Shown here piece by piece: positions 53,468 through 62,653 of a stretch of 64,000 bases of DNA (positions are counted from its first letter, which is position 1; every line of letters starts with the position of its first letter). Position numbers and translations under genes: made by a program. The stretch lies in assembly GCF_004216855.1 (NCBI RefSeq), contig NZ_SGXT01000015.1:1-64000 (forward strand). Direction: 5' to 3'. The DNA is from Microcella alkaliphila. GTDB lineage: Bacteria; Actinomycetota; Actinomycetes; Actinomycetales; Microbacteriaceae. The notes under the pieces were generated by a model. That model did no database searches. It worked only from the letters and a program-made list of their open reading frames with translations, and was not told the DNA's origin.

Positions 53468-54969
53468 TCATCGCCCACGACCTCGGCACCACCGGCAACA
53501 AGGCATCGCTGCACGACGAAACCGGCCGACTGTTGTCGGCCGTCACCGTCTCGTACCCCGTCGACTTTCGCGACGGCGGCATCGCCGAACAAAACCCCCG
53601 CGACTGGGAAAACGCCGTCATTGAGGCCACCCGAACGCTGCTGGAACGCACCCAGACCGACCGCAACCGCGTCACCGGCATGGTCCTCAGCGGCCAGATG
53701 ATGGGCGCCGTTCTGCTCGACGAGCACTACGAACCCGTGCGCCCGGCCATCATCTGGGCCGACACGCGTGCCCACGCGCAGACCGCACAACTCGCGGAAC
53801 GCCTGGGCGAATCAGAGGCCTACGAGCTGTTGGGGCACCGGGTGAACCCCACATACTCCCTCGCCAAAGTGATGTGGGTGCGCGACAACGAGCCCGACGT
53901 CTTCGACCGCGTGCGCTGGTTCTGCGTCGCCAAAGACTTCCTTGTGCACCGACTGACCGGTCGCCTCGTGACCGAGCCGAGCGACGCATCCGCCACCAAC
54001 GCCTTCGACCTGCATGCGGGGACCTGGTCGCACGAGGCCATCGACGCTGCCGGCCTCGATGCATCGATCTTTCCCGAGGTCGTGCCGTCGACCGAGGTGG
54101 TCGGCACGCTCACCGACCGGGTTGCCGCTGCAACCGGCTTGAACGCGAGCACCCGCGTCGTCATGGGAGGAGGCGACGGGCCGATCGCCGCTGTGGGGGC
54201 CGGAGTTGTCGCCCCCGAAGACGGTGCCTACGTGTGCATGGGCACCTCGTCGTGGATCTCGTTTGCCTCGGCCACCTCGGCCCTCGACCCCAGCCGTCGC
54301 ACCTTCACCTTCACCCACGTCGTGCCCGACATGTTCGTGCCGACCGCGACGATGCAGGCGGCCGGCGCATCCGTCAGCTGGATCAACGAAGTGCTTAGCG
54401 AGACCGCCGACGGCTCGACGCTTGCGCGACTGGTCGCCGACGCCGACACCGACGAAGCGGCGACAGGCGGGCTGTACTTTCTGCCCTACCTGCTGGGCGA
54501 GCGCTCCCCCCGCTGGGATCCGGATGCGCGGGGCGCGTTCGTGGGCATCGGCCGGCACCACGGCCGCCCCCACCTCGTGCGCGCGGTGCTCGAGGGGGTC
54601 GCCTTCAACCTCGCGATCGGCATTCAAGCCTTCCGGGATGCGGGCGTCACTATTGACCGCATCGATGCGGTCGGCGGCGGCGCGGCAAGCGACACGTGGT
54701 TACAGATCATGGCGGACGTCTGGGGCGTCACCGTGCGGCGGCGCTCCGTCGTCGAAGAGGCCAACAGCCTCGGCGCCGCCGTCGTTGGGGCCGTCGGCCT
54801 CGGCCTCGTCGACGACTTCTCGGCCGCGCGCGACCTGTCTCAGGTGACCGCAGAATTCACCCCCGAACCGAGCAGACGCGGCGCCTACCGCGACCGCCTC
54901 GCGCGCTTCGACGAGGCGTACACCGCACTGGCGCCGTGGTTCGCTGTCTCGGGCAGCGGCGCCTCCTGA
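53464..54969 (+). CDS. FGGY-family carbohydrate kinase
   Basis: 501 residues, starting inside the cPGI stop. ATP-binding loops AHDLGTTGNKASL and GGGAASDTWLQ, catalytic Asp D238 in GGGDGPIAAVG, and the xylulokinase-like WADTRAHAQ and GTSSWISFAS. Close to the xylulokinase/gluconate kinase branch but not a clean match, so the ketose or sugar acid it phosphorylates is uncertain. The next dehydrogenase gene starts in its stop codon. Confidence 0.88.
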   Translation: MIIAHDLGTTGNKASLHDETGRLLSAVTVSYPVDFRDGGIAEQNPRDWENAVIEATRTLLERTQTDRNRVTGMVLSGQMMGAVLLDEHYEPVRPAIIWADTRAHAQTAQLAERLGESEAYELLGHRVNPTYSLAKVMWVRDNEPDVFDRVRWFCVAKDFLVHRLTGRLVTEPSDASATNAFDLHAGTWSHEAIDAAGLDASIFPEVVPSTEVVGTLTDRVAAATGLNASTRVVMGGGDGPIAAVGAGVVAPEDGAYVCMGTSSWISFASATSALDPSRRTFTFTHVVPDMFVPTATMQAAGASVSWINEVLSETADGSTLARLVADADTDEAATGGLYFLPYLLGERSPRWDPDARGAFVGIGRHHGRPHLVRAVLEGVAFNLAIGIQAFRDAGVTIDRIDAVGGGAASDTWLQIMADVWGVTVRRRSVVEEANSLGAAVVGAVGLGLVDDFSAARDLSQVTAEFTPEPSRRGAYRDRLARFDEAYTALAPWFAVSGSGAS

Positions 54970-55991
54970 TGGCGACGATACTGGCGACCAGCAGATCATT
55001 CGGAGACGGCGACCTCGATCTGGCGCGCGAGCTCGAAGACGCCGGGCACCGCATCCTGCGCGGTCCGAGTGATCACGACTTCGCGTTCGTCGCGCGCGAA
55101 CTCGCCGACGCTGACGCGTGGGTCGCGGGCACGGGCCCAGTAACCGCCGAACATCTGGACGCCGCCCCGAACCTGCGCGTTGTCGCCCGCTACGGGGTCG
55201 GCTTCGAAGCAGTCGACCTCGAGGCCGCTGCCGTACGAGGTGTCTGGGTCACCAACACCCCCGGCGCGAATTCATCGGCTGTCGCTGAACACACCATTGC
55301 GCTCATGTTGACCGCCCTCCGTGGCGTCGTCGACGGCGACCGTCGGGTGCGCAAGGGTGATTGGTCGACCTTTCGTGGCCGCGAGCTCGGTGGGCTCACC
55401 GTGGGCATCGTCGGGTTCGGCCGCATCGGGCGGGGAGTCGCGCAGCGCCTCTCCGGATTCGGCTCGCGCATCCTCGCTGCCGACCCGATGATCACGCCGC
55501 AGCAGCTCAGCGATCTCGGTGTCGAGCCCAGCACGCTGCAGCATATGGCGAGCCAGTGCGATGTCATCACCCTGCACGCACCCGGAGGCGACACGCTTAT
55601 CACCGCGCAGTGGCTCGACACAATCAAGCGTTCGTGCGTGATCGTGAACACGGCGCGCTCCGACCTTGTCGACGAAGCCGCGCTCGCCGCGGCCCTCGAG
55701 CTGGGCCGAATTGCCGCGTACGCCGCCGACACGCTGCACGGCGACACAGGTGGCCTACCGTCACCGTTGCTCACGCCGCGGCTGTCGCCGCGGGTGACCA
55801 TCACGCCGCACCTCGGCGCGCAAACGGTTGAAGCGGTCGACGGCATGGGTTCCCGCGCCGTCGAAAACGTGCTCGCGGTGCTCGCGGGCGACACACCGCA
55901 CGACGCCGTGAACACTCCCGACCCGGATGCTCGTGCCGCGCGCGACCGGGCCGCGGCACGTCTCGACACCACCCTCAAGGACACACCGTGA
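54969..55991 (+). CDS. D-isomer-specific 2-hydroxyacid dehydrogenase
   Basis: 340 residues from the ATG at 54969 (TGATG overlap). Phosphoglycerate-dehydrogenase-like fold: VVARYGVGFEAVD, AEHTIALMLTALRG, NAD loop VGIVGFGRIGRGVAQRL, catalytic Arg in NTARSDLVDE and the Glu/His pair, the latter in ITPHLGAQT. It probably oxidises or reduces a 2-hydroxy sugar acid (phosphate) with NAD. Overlaps the aldolase start by 4 nt. Confidence 0.88.
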   Translation: MATILATSRSFGDGDLDLARELEDAGHRILRGPSDHDFAFVARELADADAWVAGTGPVTAEHLDAAPNLRVVARYGVGFEAVDLEAAAVRGVWVTNTPGANSSAVAEHTIALMLTALRGVVDGDRRVRKGDWSTFRGRELGGLTVGIVGFGRIGRGVAQRLSGFGSRILAADPMITPQQLSDLGVEPSTLQHMASQCDVITLHAPGGDTLITAQWLDTIKRSCVIVNTARSDLVDEAALAAALELGRIAAYAADTLHGDTGGLPSPLLTPRLSPRVTITPHLGAQTVEAVDGMGSRAVENVLAVLAGDTPHDAVNTPDPDARAARDRAAARLDTTLKDTP

Positions 55992-56644
55992 GCGACTCGA
56001 CACCTTCGCCCGCCCTCGACAGCGTTCACACGACGGGTGTTTTCGCGGTCGTGCGCGCCCCCGACCCGGATGCCGCCCTCCACGCAGCCGACGCACTGAT
56101 TCGTGGCGGGGTAACGGGAATCGAAGTGACCTACTCGACGCCCGAAGCCGCATCCGTGATCGCCGAGTTGCATCGCCGCCACGGCGATGCAGCGCTGATC
56201 GGCGCGGGCACCGTCACCACTGCCGCCCTGGCCGACGAGTCAGCCGCCGCCGGGGCACGCTTTCTCGTCTCGCCCGGCACGCTGCCCGACGTCGCGCGCG
56301 CCATGCTCGACACCGGCCTCATCACAATGACGGGCGCCCTTACCCCCACCGAGCTCATGAGCGCGCTGGCACTGGGCGTTCACGTCGTCAAAGTGTTCCC
56401 CGCATCCTTCGGAGGTGTTCCCCATATTAAGGCTCTCCGCGAGCCCTTCCCGGAGGCGGCCCTGATGCCGACCGGGGGAGTAACGGCAGAAAACCTCGGG
56501 CAGTTCTTCGCCGCCGGAGTGATCGCCGTCGGCGCGGGAGGCGACCTCATCGCCCGCGACGCCCTCGCGGAGCGCGACTGGGACCGCATCGAAACGCGCG
56601 CGCGGGAATACGCCGCAGCGCTCGCCAGCACGAGGGTTGCATGA
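55988..56644 (+). CDS. eda: KDPG/KHG-type aldolase
   Basis: 218 residues from the GTG at 55988 (GTGA overlap). EDA barrel: GIEVTYSTPEA (catalytic Glu), LIGAGTVTTAA, FLVSPGTLP, Schiff-base K135 in HVVKVFPAS, and LMPTGGV. It cleaves 2-keto-3-deoxy sugar acids (phosphates) to pyruvate and an aldehyde. Its place after a 2-hydroxyacid dehydrogenase suggests a keto-deoxy intermediate in this operon. Confidence 0.9.
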   Translation: MSDSTPSPALDSVHTTGVFAVVRAPDPDAALHAADALIRGGVTGIEVTYSTPEAASVIAELHRRHGDAALIGAGTVTTAALADESAAAGARFLVSPGTLPDVARAMLDTGLITMTGALTPTELMSALALGVHVVKVFPASFGGVPHIKALREPFPEAALMPTGGVTAENLGQFFAAGVIAVGAGGDLIARDALAERDWDRIETRAREYAAALASTRVA

Positions 56645-57552
56645 GCGGACGGATGGGCTTCGTGGGGGTCACTACCTCGGGATCGTCGATCATGCAGATT
56701 TTTCCCGTGTGGGCGACCGAGCTCGGGTTGCCGACGAGCCAGCTCGACGGCCACGACGTCGCGATCGGCGCCTCATCGGCCGAGTACCGCGCGCTGGTCA
56801 CGACGATCAGGGACGACCCCGAGCACCGCGGCGCGCTCGTCACCACGCACAAGATGGCTCTCTTCGCCGCGGCTCACGACCTCTTCGACGAGCTCGACGA
56901 CTTCGCGCTGGCGTGCGGCGAAGTCTCGAGCATCGCCAAACGCGATGGACGCCTGCTCGGCCACGCCAAAGACCCGCTCACGGTCGGGCTCGCGCTCGAC
57001 GAGTTCGTGGCGGCCGACGCCTTCGTTTCGGAACGCGACGCGGTGATCCTCGGAGCCGGCGGCGCCGGTCTCGCGCTGTCGTGGCACCTGGCGCAGCGCA
57101 ACGACGTGCCGCGCCGCATCGTGGTTTCTGACACCGACCGCTCACGCCTCGACCACCTGGCCGACGTGCACGCCATCCTCGGCACGGATGCGGGGCTACT
57201 GCACCTCGTGGACGCCAGCGACGAATCGATGCGTACGCTGTTCGCGACGCTTGCTCACGGTAGCCTCGTAGTCAACGCATCCGGTCTCGGTAAAGACCGG
57301 CCGGGATCTCCGCTGCCCGACGACATCGACTTCCCCCCCTCGGCCGTCGTGTGGGAATTCAACTACCGCGGCAGTCTCGAATTTCTCGCTCACGCCCGCG
57401 ACCAAGCGGAACGAAACGGGCTGACGGTTGTTGACGGGTGGCGCTATTTCATCCACGGTTGGACCCAGGTGATCGGCGAGGTGTTCGAGGTAGACATGAC
57501 ACCCAAGACCGTCGAGCGACTCGCGCAGCTCGCGGAGCCGTTTCGGCGCTAA
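56641..57552 (+). CDS. Shikimate-dehydrogenase-like oxidoreductase
   Basis: 303 residues, ATGA-coupled to eda. The N-terminal substrate domain has VTTHK with K71 in place of the usual NVTxPxK, and GHAKDPLTVG, in which the Asp matches the shikimate catalytic Asp. The nucleotide loop is VILGAGGAGLALSW. Divergence at the substrate motif and its place in a sugar operon argue against a role in aromatic biosynthesis; a polyol or sugar acid is a likelier substrate. Confidence 0.82.
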   Translation: MSGRMGFVGVTTSGSSIMQIFPVWATELGLPTSQLDGHDVAIGASSAEYRALVTTIRDDPEHRGALVTTHKMALFAAAHDLFDELDDFALACGEVSSIAKRDGRLLGHAKDPLTVGLALDEFVAADAFVSERDAVILGAGGAGLALSWHLAQRNDVPRRIVVSDTDRSRLDHLADVHAILGTDAGLLHLVDASDESMRTLFATLAHGSLVVNASGLGKDRPGSPLPDDIDFPPSAVVWEFNYRGSLEFLAHARDQAERNGLTVVDGWRYFIHGWTQVIGEVFEVDMTPKTVERLAQLAEPFRR

Positions 57553-57585
57553 CCGCAGCCGCGGGCTCGAGTGAGGAGGCGGACG

Positions 57586-58542
57586 GTGGGAACCATACGC
57601 ACGGTACGGGGCGACATCGACGCGTCGACGCTTCGCGCGGTCAACACGCACGAGCACCTGTTCCAGGTCTCGCCCCTGCTACCAGCAGACGAGCTCACCG
57701 ACCTCGAACGCTCTCGCAGCGAAGCGGCCAGCCTGCGTGACAGCGGGTTCGCCAGCATGATTGACGCGACGCCGATCGGCCTGGGCAGAAACCCCGTCGG
57801 GCTGGCAGACATTAGCGGCTCAACCGGTCTCACGATCGTCGCGAGCACGGGCATGCACCGCGAGGCGCACTACGGTGACGACCACCCCCTGCGGCAGTGG
57901 AGTGTCGACCGTCGAGCCGCCGCGTTCGTTCGCGACATCGTCAGCGGAATGCCGATCTCAGATCCGGATGGCGCGCCCGCAGAGGAGGTTGAAGGCGAGC
58001 CCGTGCGCGCGGGCATCATCAAGACCGGCATCGGCTACTGGTCGATCAGTGCATTCGAGCGGATGACCTTGGAGGCGGCGGCCATCGCGCACGCGCAGAC
58101 CGGGGCCGCCATCATGGTGCACCTCGAGCACTGCACAGCCGGGCACGAAGTGCTCGACCTACTGAGCAGCCTTGGGGTCCTGCCGTCCCGCGTCATGCTA
58201 GCTCATGCCGACCGGCTCAACGACCCGGGGCACCACGTCGAACTGCTGGCTCGCGGCTGCACGCTCGGCTACGACGGTGCCGCCCGCTGGCGCGATCACA
58301 GCGACCACTCGCTCATCGAACTCACCGCCGCGGTGATCGAGCGGGGCGAAGACCGGATCGTGCTTGGCGGTGACGTTGCACGATCCTCGCGCTACGTCGC
58401 CTACGGTGGCATGCCGGGTCTCGCCTATCTCGGCGACCGGTACGTGCCACGACTGCGATACCGGCTAGGCAGCGACGCGGTGGAGCGGATGCTCACGGCG
58501 AACCCGCGACACCTGCTCAAGCTCATCGCACCCACCGCGTAG
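57586..58542 (+). CDS. Phosphotriesterase-family lactonase-like hydrolase
   Basis: 318 residues from the GTG at 57586, with AGGAGG 6 nt upstream. Binuclear-metal amidohydrolase: H22-x-H24 in NTHEHLF, carboxylated lysine K146 in IIKTGIGYW, H179 in MVHLEH, H207 in AHADR and D263 in LGGDVAR. COG1735 homologues in Listeria, Bacillus and Mycoplasma hydrolyse phosphorylated sugar lactones. The likely role is opening a sugar lactone (phosphate) made by a dehydrogenase in the same operon. Last gene before a strong terminator. Confidence 0.88.
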   Translation: MGTIRTVRGDIDASTLRAVNTHEHLFQVSPLLPADELTDLERSRSEAASLRDSGFASMIDATPIGLGRNPVGLADISGSTGLTIVASTGMHREAHYGDDHPLRQWSVDRRAAAFVRDIVSGMPISDPDGAPAEEVEGEPVRAGIIKTGIGYWSISAFERMTLEAAAIAHAQTGAAIMVHLEHCTAGHEVLDLLSSLGVLPSRVMLAHADRLNDPGHHVELLARGCTLGYDGAARWRDHSDHSLIELTAAVIERGEDRIVLGGDVARSSRYVAYGGMPGLAYLGDRYVPRLRYRLGSDAVERMLTANPRHLLKLIAPTA

Positions 58543-58550
58543 ACGCGAGG

Positions 58551-58578
58551 AAGCCCCCGGCCGAGTGGCCGGGGGCTT
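58551..58578. terminator. Strong bidirectional terminator
   Basis: AAGCCCCCGGCC-GAGT-GGCCGGGGGCTT: a perfect 12-bp stem with A and T flanks that can act for both the operon ending at 58542 and the convergent importer ending at 58610. Confidence 0.85.
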
Positions 58579-58609
58579 CCCGCGTTGTCACGCGAACGCG
58601 ACGGAGTTG

Positions 58610-59614
58610 TTACTGGTAAAGAACTGCAGCGATGTTCGGCTCGTCCATGTTGGTGGCGTCGTACCAGAATGAACCGGTGTCGGTGAACTCCGGGAGCGAC
58701 TCGCCATTGATCGCAGCAACAGCGTTCTCAACCACGGTGCGGCCGATGCCGATCGGGTCCTGCGTGATGGCGCCGGCCATCACACCGTTCCTGATCGCGT
58801 CAATCTGAGCGGCGCCCGAGTCAAATCCGACGACCGTGACCTGTCCGTTGGGCAGGCCGAGCTCGGTCACCGCGTTGACGATACCGATGGCTGAACCCTC
58901 GTTGGTGCCGTAAAGGCCAACCATGTCGGGGTACGCCGCGAGCATTGCCTTCGCGATGTCAGCCGAGCGCAGGTGGTCGCCGTCGCCGTACTGAATGTCG
59001 ACAATCTCAATACCGGGCCAGTTGGCCTCGATCTCGGTCACGAAGCCGTCGCGACGCTCGATACCGGTCGAGTTGATCTGGCTGTGCCCGACAATGCCGA
59101 CCTGTCCTTCTCCGCCGATGAGCTCTGCCATGTTCTGAGCTGCAATGGCGCCCGCTGCGACACCGTCAGTGGCGGCCAGGTTCTGGCCGTAGTCGCTCGC
59201 ACAGCCCGCGTCGAATTCGACGATCGGGATGTTCGCTTCGGCTGCTGCTTCGTACAGCGAAACGCAGGCCTCGGGGTCGAGAGCGGCGTAGCCGATCGCG
59301 TCGGGGGCACGGTCGATCGCAGCCTGGAACATCTGCAACTGAGCGTCGATTTCGGTTTCCGAAGCGGGGCCTTCGAACGTCACGTCGACGCCGAGCTCGG
59401 CCGCTGCCTCTTCGGCCCCCTGGCGAACTGCCTGCCAGAATTGGTGCTGGAAGCCCTTCGAAATCAGCGCGATCTGCAGGCGCTCGCCTTCGCTTTCACC
59501 GCCGCCGGCGCCGGCGCCGGGATCAGTGGGTGCGGCATCTCCGGCGCACCCTGCGAGCACAAGCGCCAGGGTGGCGGCGCTTGCAATAATCGCAGCACTC
59601 TTCCTAATCTTCAT
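58610..59614 (-). CDS. Ribose-type ABC transporter sugar-binding lipoprotein
   Basis: 334 residues from the ATG at 59614 (GAGGAG upstream). Lipoprotein signal ends LVLAGC. Periplasmic-binding-protein fold of the RbsB class: LISKGFQHQFWQAVRQGAEEAA, AIGYAALDPEACVSLYE, and VGFDSGAAQIDAIRNG. It binds a sugar and hands it to the permease encoded just upstream. Last gene of the importer operon, separated from the permease by 151 nt containing a hairpin. Confidence 0.92.
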   Translation of the reverse strand: MKIRKSAAIIASAATLALVLAGCAGDAAPTDPGAGAGGGESEGERLQIALISKGFQHQFWQAVRQGAEEAAAELGVDVTFEGPASETEIDAQLQMFQAAIDRAPDAIGYAALDPEACVSLYEAAAEANIPIVEFDAGCASDYGQNLAATDGVAAGAIAAQNMAELIGGEGQVGIVGHSQINSTGIERRDGFVTEIEANWPGIEIVDIQYGDGDHLRSADIAKAMLAAYPDMVGLYGTNEGSAIGIVNAVTELGLPNGQVTVVGFDSGAAQIDAIRNGVMAGAITQDPIGIGRTVVENAVAAINGESLPEFTDTGSFWYDATNMDEPNIAAVLYQ

Positions 59615-59719
59615 TGAAACTCCTCTAATTCGTTGCCGACAAGCGGCGTTTGGTGGTGCATTCTGTGCCTCTGGTGCTGTCCCTCTGGGTGCAGAGGGCT
59701 TGCCGGACGAATCCGACGA

Positions 59720-59749
59720 CGCGAGACGAACTGGCACAACCGTCTCGCG
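59720..59749 (-). terminator. Intercistronic hairpin before the binding-protein gene
   Basis: Perfect 9-bp stem CGCGAGACG/CGTCTCGCG with a 12-nt loop between permease and binding-protein genes. No T tract; it probably protects or processes the downstream message. Confidence 0.6.
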
Positions 59750-59765
59750 CGGGTCTGAGTTGGGG

Positions 59766-60785
59766 TTATAACCCCTTGCGATTTCGCAACGCGTCGGCAA
59801 ACACAGCGATCGCGATAACCACACCGACTACCACGTTCTGCCACTCCGTCTGAATTGACAGGATTCGCAGCCCGTTGATCAGCACGCTCATGATGAGCGC
59901 ACCAATCAGGGTGCCGACGATCGAGCCACGGCCACCCAAGAGCGACGTACCGCCGATGATGACCGCGGCGATGGCCTGAAGCTCGTAACCGACGCCGATC
60001 TGCGGTTGCGCGGAATCGAGTCGTGAGGCAATGATCACACCTGCGATGCCCGTGAACACACCAGATACCGTGTACACGATGACCTTCCATCGTCTGGTGT
60101 TGACACCGGATAGGCGCGTCGCTTCCTCGTTCGAGCCGATGGCGACGGTAAACCGACCGAACACCGTCTTCGCGAGCATGAAATAAGCGAGGGCCGCCAG
60201 CATGAACATGATCAGAACTGCGTTGGGTAACCCCGGAATCAGGTTGCCGAGCGCGATGTCCCTGAAGCCGGGAACGCCCGAGAAGTAGATCGGGCTGACT
60301 CCCGAAATCACGAGGGCGAGGCCCTGCGCGACCATCATCATCGCGAGTGTTGCAATGAAGGGTGGCAGATTCAAAAAGGCCACGTTGAGGCCGTTGACGA
60401 GGCCGATTAGGGCTCCCGTCGCGATCCCCGCTAACACGCCGACAACGAGTGGCATGCCGAAGTTGACCGCCACGATTCCCGTCATAACTGCAGACAGCGT
60501 CATTCCGGTGCCGAGGGAGAGGTCGATACCCCCGGTCGTGATGACGAAGGTCGTGCCGAGGGCCAGGATGCCGATCACCGCCGTGGCGAGCAGGATTCCC
60601 GAAAGGTTCGACCAAGTGAAGAATCGGTCACTCGCGATCGAGAAGAACAGCAACAAAACAACCAGGGTTCCGAACGCCAAACCTTGCTGTAGGCCCTTGC
60701 GCCAAAGATTAGCGTTGGATTTCTGCGGTGCCTGCTTGGGTTCGTCGCTCGGACTGGCCACTCGCGTGGTCTGGTCGGCAGTCAT
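59766..60785 (-). CDS. Ribose-type ABC transporter permease
   Basis: 339 residues with about 8-10 membrane segments. RbsC/AraH class: LSGILLATAVIGILALGTTFVITTGGIDLSLG is the family signature, followed by GLVNGLNVAFLNLPPFIATLAMM and RGSIVGTLIGALIMSVLINGLRIL. ATGA-coupled to the ATPase gene. It forms the membrane channel of the importer. Confidence 0.95.
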   Translation of the reverse strand: MTADQTTRVASPSDEPKQAPQKSNANLWRKGLQQGLAFGTLVVLLLFFSIASDRFFTWSNLSGILLATAVIGILALGTTFVITTGGIDLSLGTGMTLSAVMTGIVAVNFGMPLVVGVLAGIATGALIGLVNGLNVAFLNLPPFIATLAMMMVAQGLALVISGVSPIYFSGVPGFRDIALGNLIPGLPNAVLIMFMLAALAYFMLAKTVFGRFTVAIGSNEEATRLSGVNTRRWKVIVYTVSGVFTGIAGVIIASRLDSAQPQIGVGYELQAIAAVIIGGTSLLGGRGSIVGTLIGALIMSVLINGLRILSIQTEWQNVVVGVVIAIAVFADALRNRKGL

Positions 60786-62299
60786 GCCGCTCCCTTCGTA
60801 TCCGCGATCGCGTGCGTCGCGTATTCCATAATTTTTTCTTGGCTCGCCTCTTCGTTGGCGAGCGTGCCCGTCACGCGACCATTCGCCATCACGACGATGC
60901 GGTGTGCGAGGCGGAGGATTTCGGGCAGCTCGCTCGAGATCACGATGATCGACTTGCCTGCCTCAGCCAACTCGTGCAAGAGGCGGTAGATCTCCTCTTT
61001 CGCGCCGACGTCAATGCCTCGAGTGGGCTCATCGAAGATCAGAATTTCGCAGTCACGAGTCAGCCATTTGGCAATGACGACTTTTTGCTGGTTACCGCCC
61101 GACAGTAGCTTTACGAACTGCTCCGTCGACGGCGTCTTCGTGCCGAGGTCGTCCACATACTTGGTCGTGACCTCGCGCGCTTTGCCCTCCTGAACCACCC
61201 CGATCGGACCGGTGAAGTCGGGCAACGACGCGAGGATCGTGTTGAACGTCACACTCTGTTCGAGCATGAGACCAAACTGCTTCCGGTCTTCCGAGAGGTA
61301 GCCAATACCGTGCCGAACGCCATCGGAGGGCTGTCGAATCGCAACGGGCGCGCCGTTGACCTCGATCTTGCCGCTGGTGCGCGGGTCGGCGCCGATGATC
61401 GCACGGGCAGTCTCGGTGCGGCCCGCGCCCATCAGCCCCGCGAAACCCAGGATTTCACCGCGCCGCAGGTCGAACGACACGTCGCGCAACAGCGTGCGCG
61501 TCGATAAGCCAGTAACGCGAAGAACGATGTCGTCCGCGGAGTGCGCCGACGCAGTCGGGCGAGCGCTCGAGTCGACCTGCCTGCCCACCATCATCTCGAT
61601 GATCGTCGGCACATGGATCTCATCGCCTTCAAGGTCTCCGATGTGTTCCCCATCCCGCAAGACGGTGACGCGGTCGGCGAGCCTCTTTAACTCCTCCATG
61701 CGGTGCGAGATGTAGACGATGCCGGTGCCCCGCTCGCGCAGACTGTCGATCAGTCCGAACAGCGTCTCGACCTCGGCATCGGTCAGTGCACTCGTCGGCT
61801 CGTCCATGATCAACACGCGGGAGTTGAACGAGAGCGCTTTCGCGATTTCGACCATCTGCTGCTTCGCGACCGTCAGATCGCCCACGAGGTCTCGGGCGTT
61901 GAGGGCGATTCCGAGGTCATCGAGCAGCTGCTGGGCGTTCTCGTTGAGGCGCCGCTCGTCGAGCATGATGCCGCGACGAGGCTCTCGCCCGATGTAGATG
62001 TTCTGCGCGACCGTGAGGTCGGGCATGAGGTTCATCTCCTGGTGGATGATGCAGATACCCAGTTCTTGGGCCACGGCGGGCCCCGGGATCTCCACGTCGT
62101 TGCCATCCATGCGAATGGTTCCCTCGTCGCGCTGGTAGATCCCCGAGAGGATCTTCATCAGCGTTGACTTGCCCGCACCGTTCTCACCCACGAGAACGAT
62201 TACTTCTCCCGCGGACAGCCGGAACTGAACCTTATGGAGGGCGCGCACTCCGGGGAAGCTCTTGCTAATCCCCTCGACCTCGAGCAGTGCTGCCGTCAC
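60782..62299 (-). CDS. Ribose-type ABC transporter ATPase (two NBDs)
   Basis: 505 residues from the GTG at 62299, with GGGAGATGAT upstream. Two nucleotide-binding domains: the first with GENGAGKST and the second with LSGGNQQKV and IFDEPTRGIDVG. This tandem form is typical of RbsA, XylG and MglA. The 354-nt leader upstream is described separately. It powers import of a sugar, probably a pentose or deoxyhexose. Confidence 0.95.
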   Translation of the reverse strand: MTAALLEVEGISKSFPGVRALHKVQFRLSAGEVIVLVGENGAGKSTLMKILSGIYQRDEGTIRMDGNDVEIPGPAVAQELGICIIHQEMNLMPDLTVAQNIYIGREPRRGIMLDERRLNENAQQLLDDLGIALNARDLVGDLTVAKQQMVEIAKALSFNSRVLIMDEPTSALTDAEVETLFGLIDSLRERGTGIVYISHRMEELKRLADRVTVLRDGEHIGDLEGDEIHVPTIIEMMVGRQVDSSARPTASAHSADDIVLRVTGLSTRTLLRDVSFDLRRGEILGFAGLMGAGRTETARAIIGADPRTSGKIEVNGAPVAIRQPSDGVRHGIGYLSEDRKQFGLMLEQSVTFNTILASLPDFTGPIGVVQEGKAREVTTKYVDDLGTKTPSTEQFVKLLSGGNQQKVVIAKWLTRDCEILIFDEPTRGIDVGAKEEIYRLLHELAEAGKSIIVISSELPEILRLAHRIVVMANGRVTGTLANEEASQEKIMEYATHAIADTKGAA

Positions 62300-62653
62300 A
62301 TCATCTCCCACTTCATTGAAGGAACCGTGTTTCGTCGATAGCCGCCGGAAACATCCGACATATTCTGCGCACAACCCTGGCATCTATGCAAGTTGTTACT
62401 TAATGTAACTAAATGCCCGCTGGTCCGCATCCCTCGCGCATAACAAGACCGTAACCATGTGGCCCGATCGCGTGCATCCCGCGTAGATGCAGGAAAAACA
62501 GGGGTGAGGCAGGGGCAACGCCCCCGAATCGCAGCCGGACATCACTGCGGGTATCGCGCCGAGTACCCGTTGTGCACTCACCGCGCATACATCCGATCAC
62601 CAGGTGTGCGGAATGTTCTCCCGACTGTGACCGCCACCATCTATCGGCAAACA
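62300..62653 (-). promoter_or_regulatory. Importer leader with dyad, promoter-like boxes and CGGATGT
   Basis: No gene is seen in this 354-nt stretch. On the minus strand, GTTAC-N5-GTAAC (62395-62409) is a clear dyad. TTGCAT about 18 nt before CAGAAT gives weak -35/-10 boxes. GTCGGATGTTTCC (about 62345-62357) resembles the CGGATGT sites in the divergent fucose region. A GGGGC/GCCCC hairpin at 62512-62524 may end the isomerase transcript. Confidence 0.5.
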
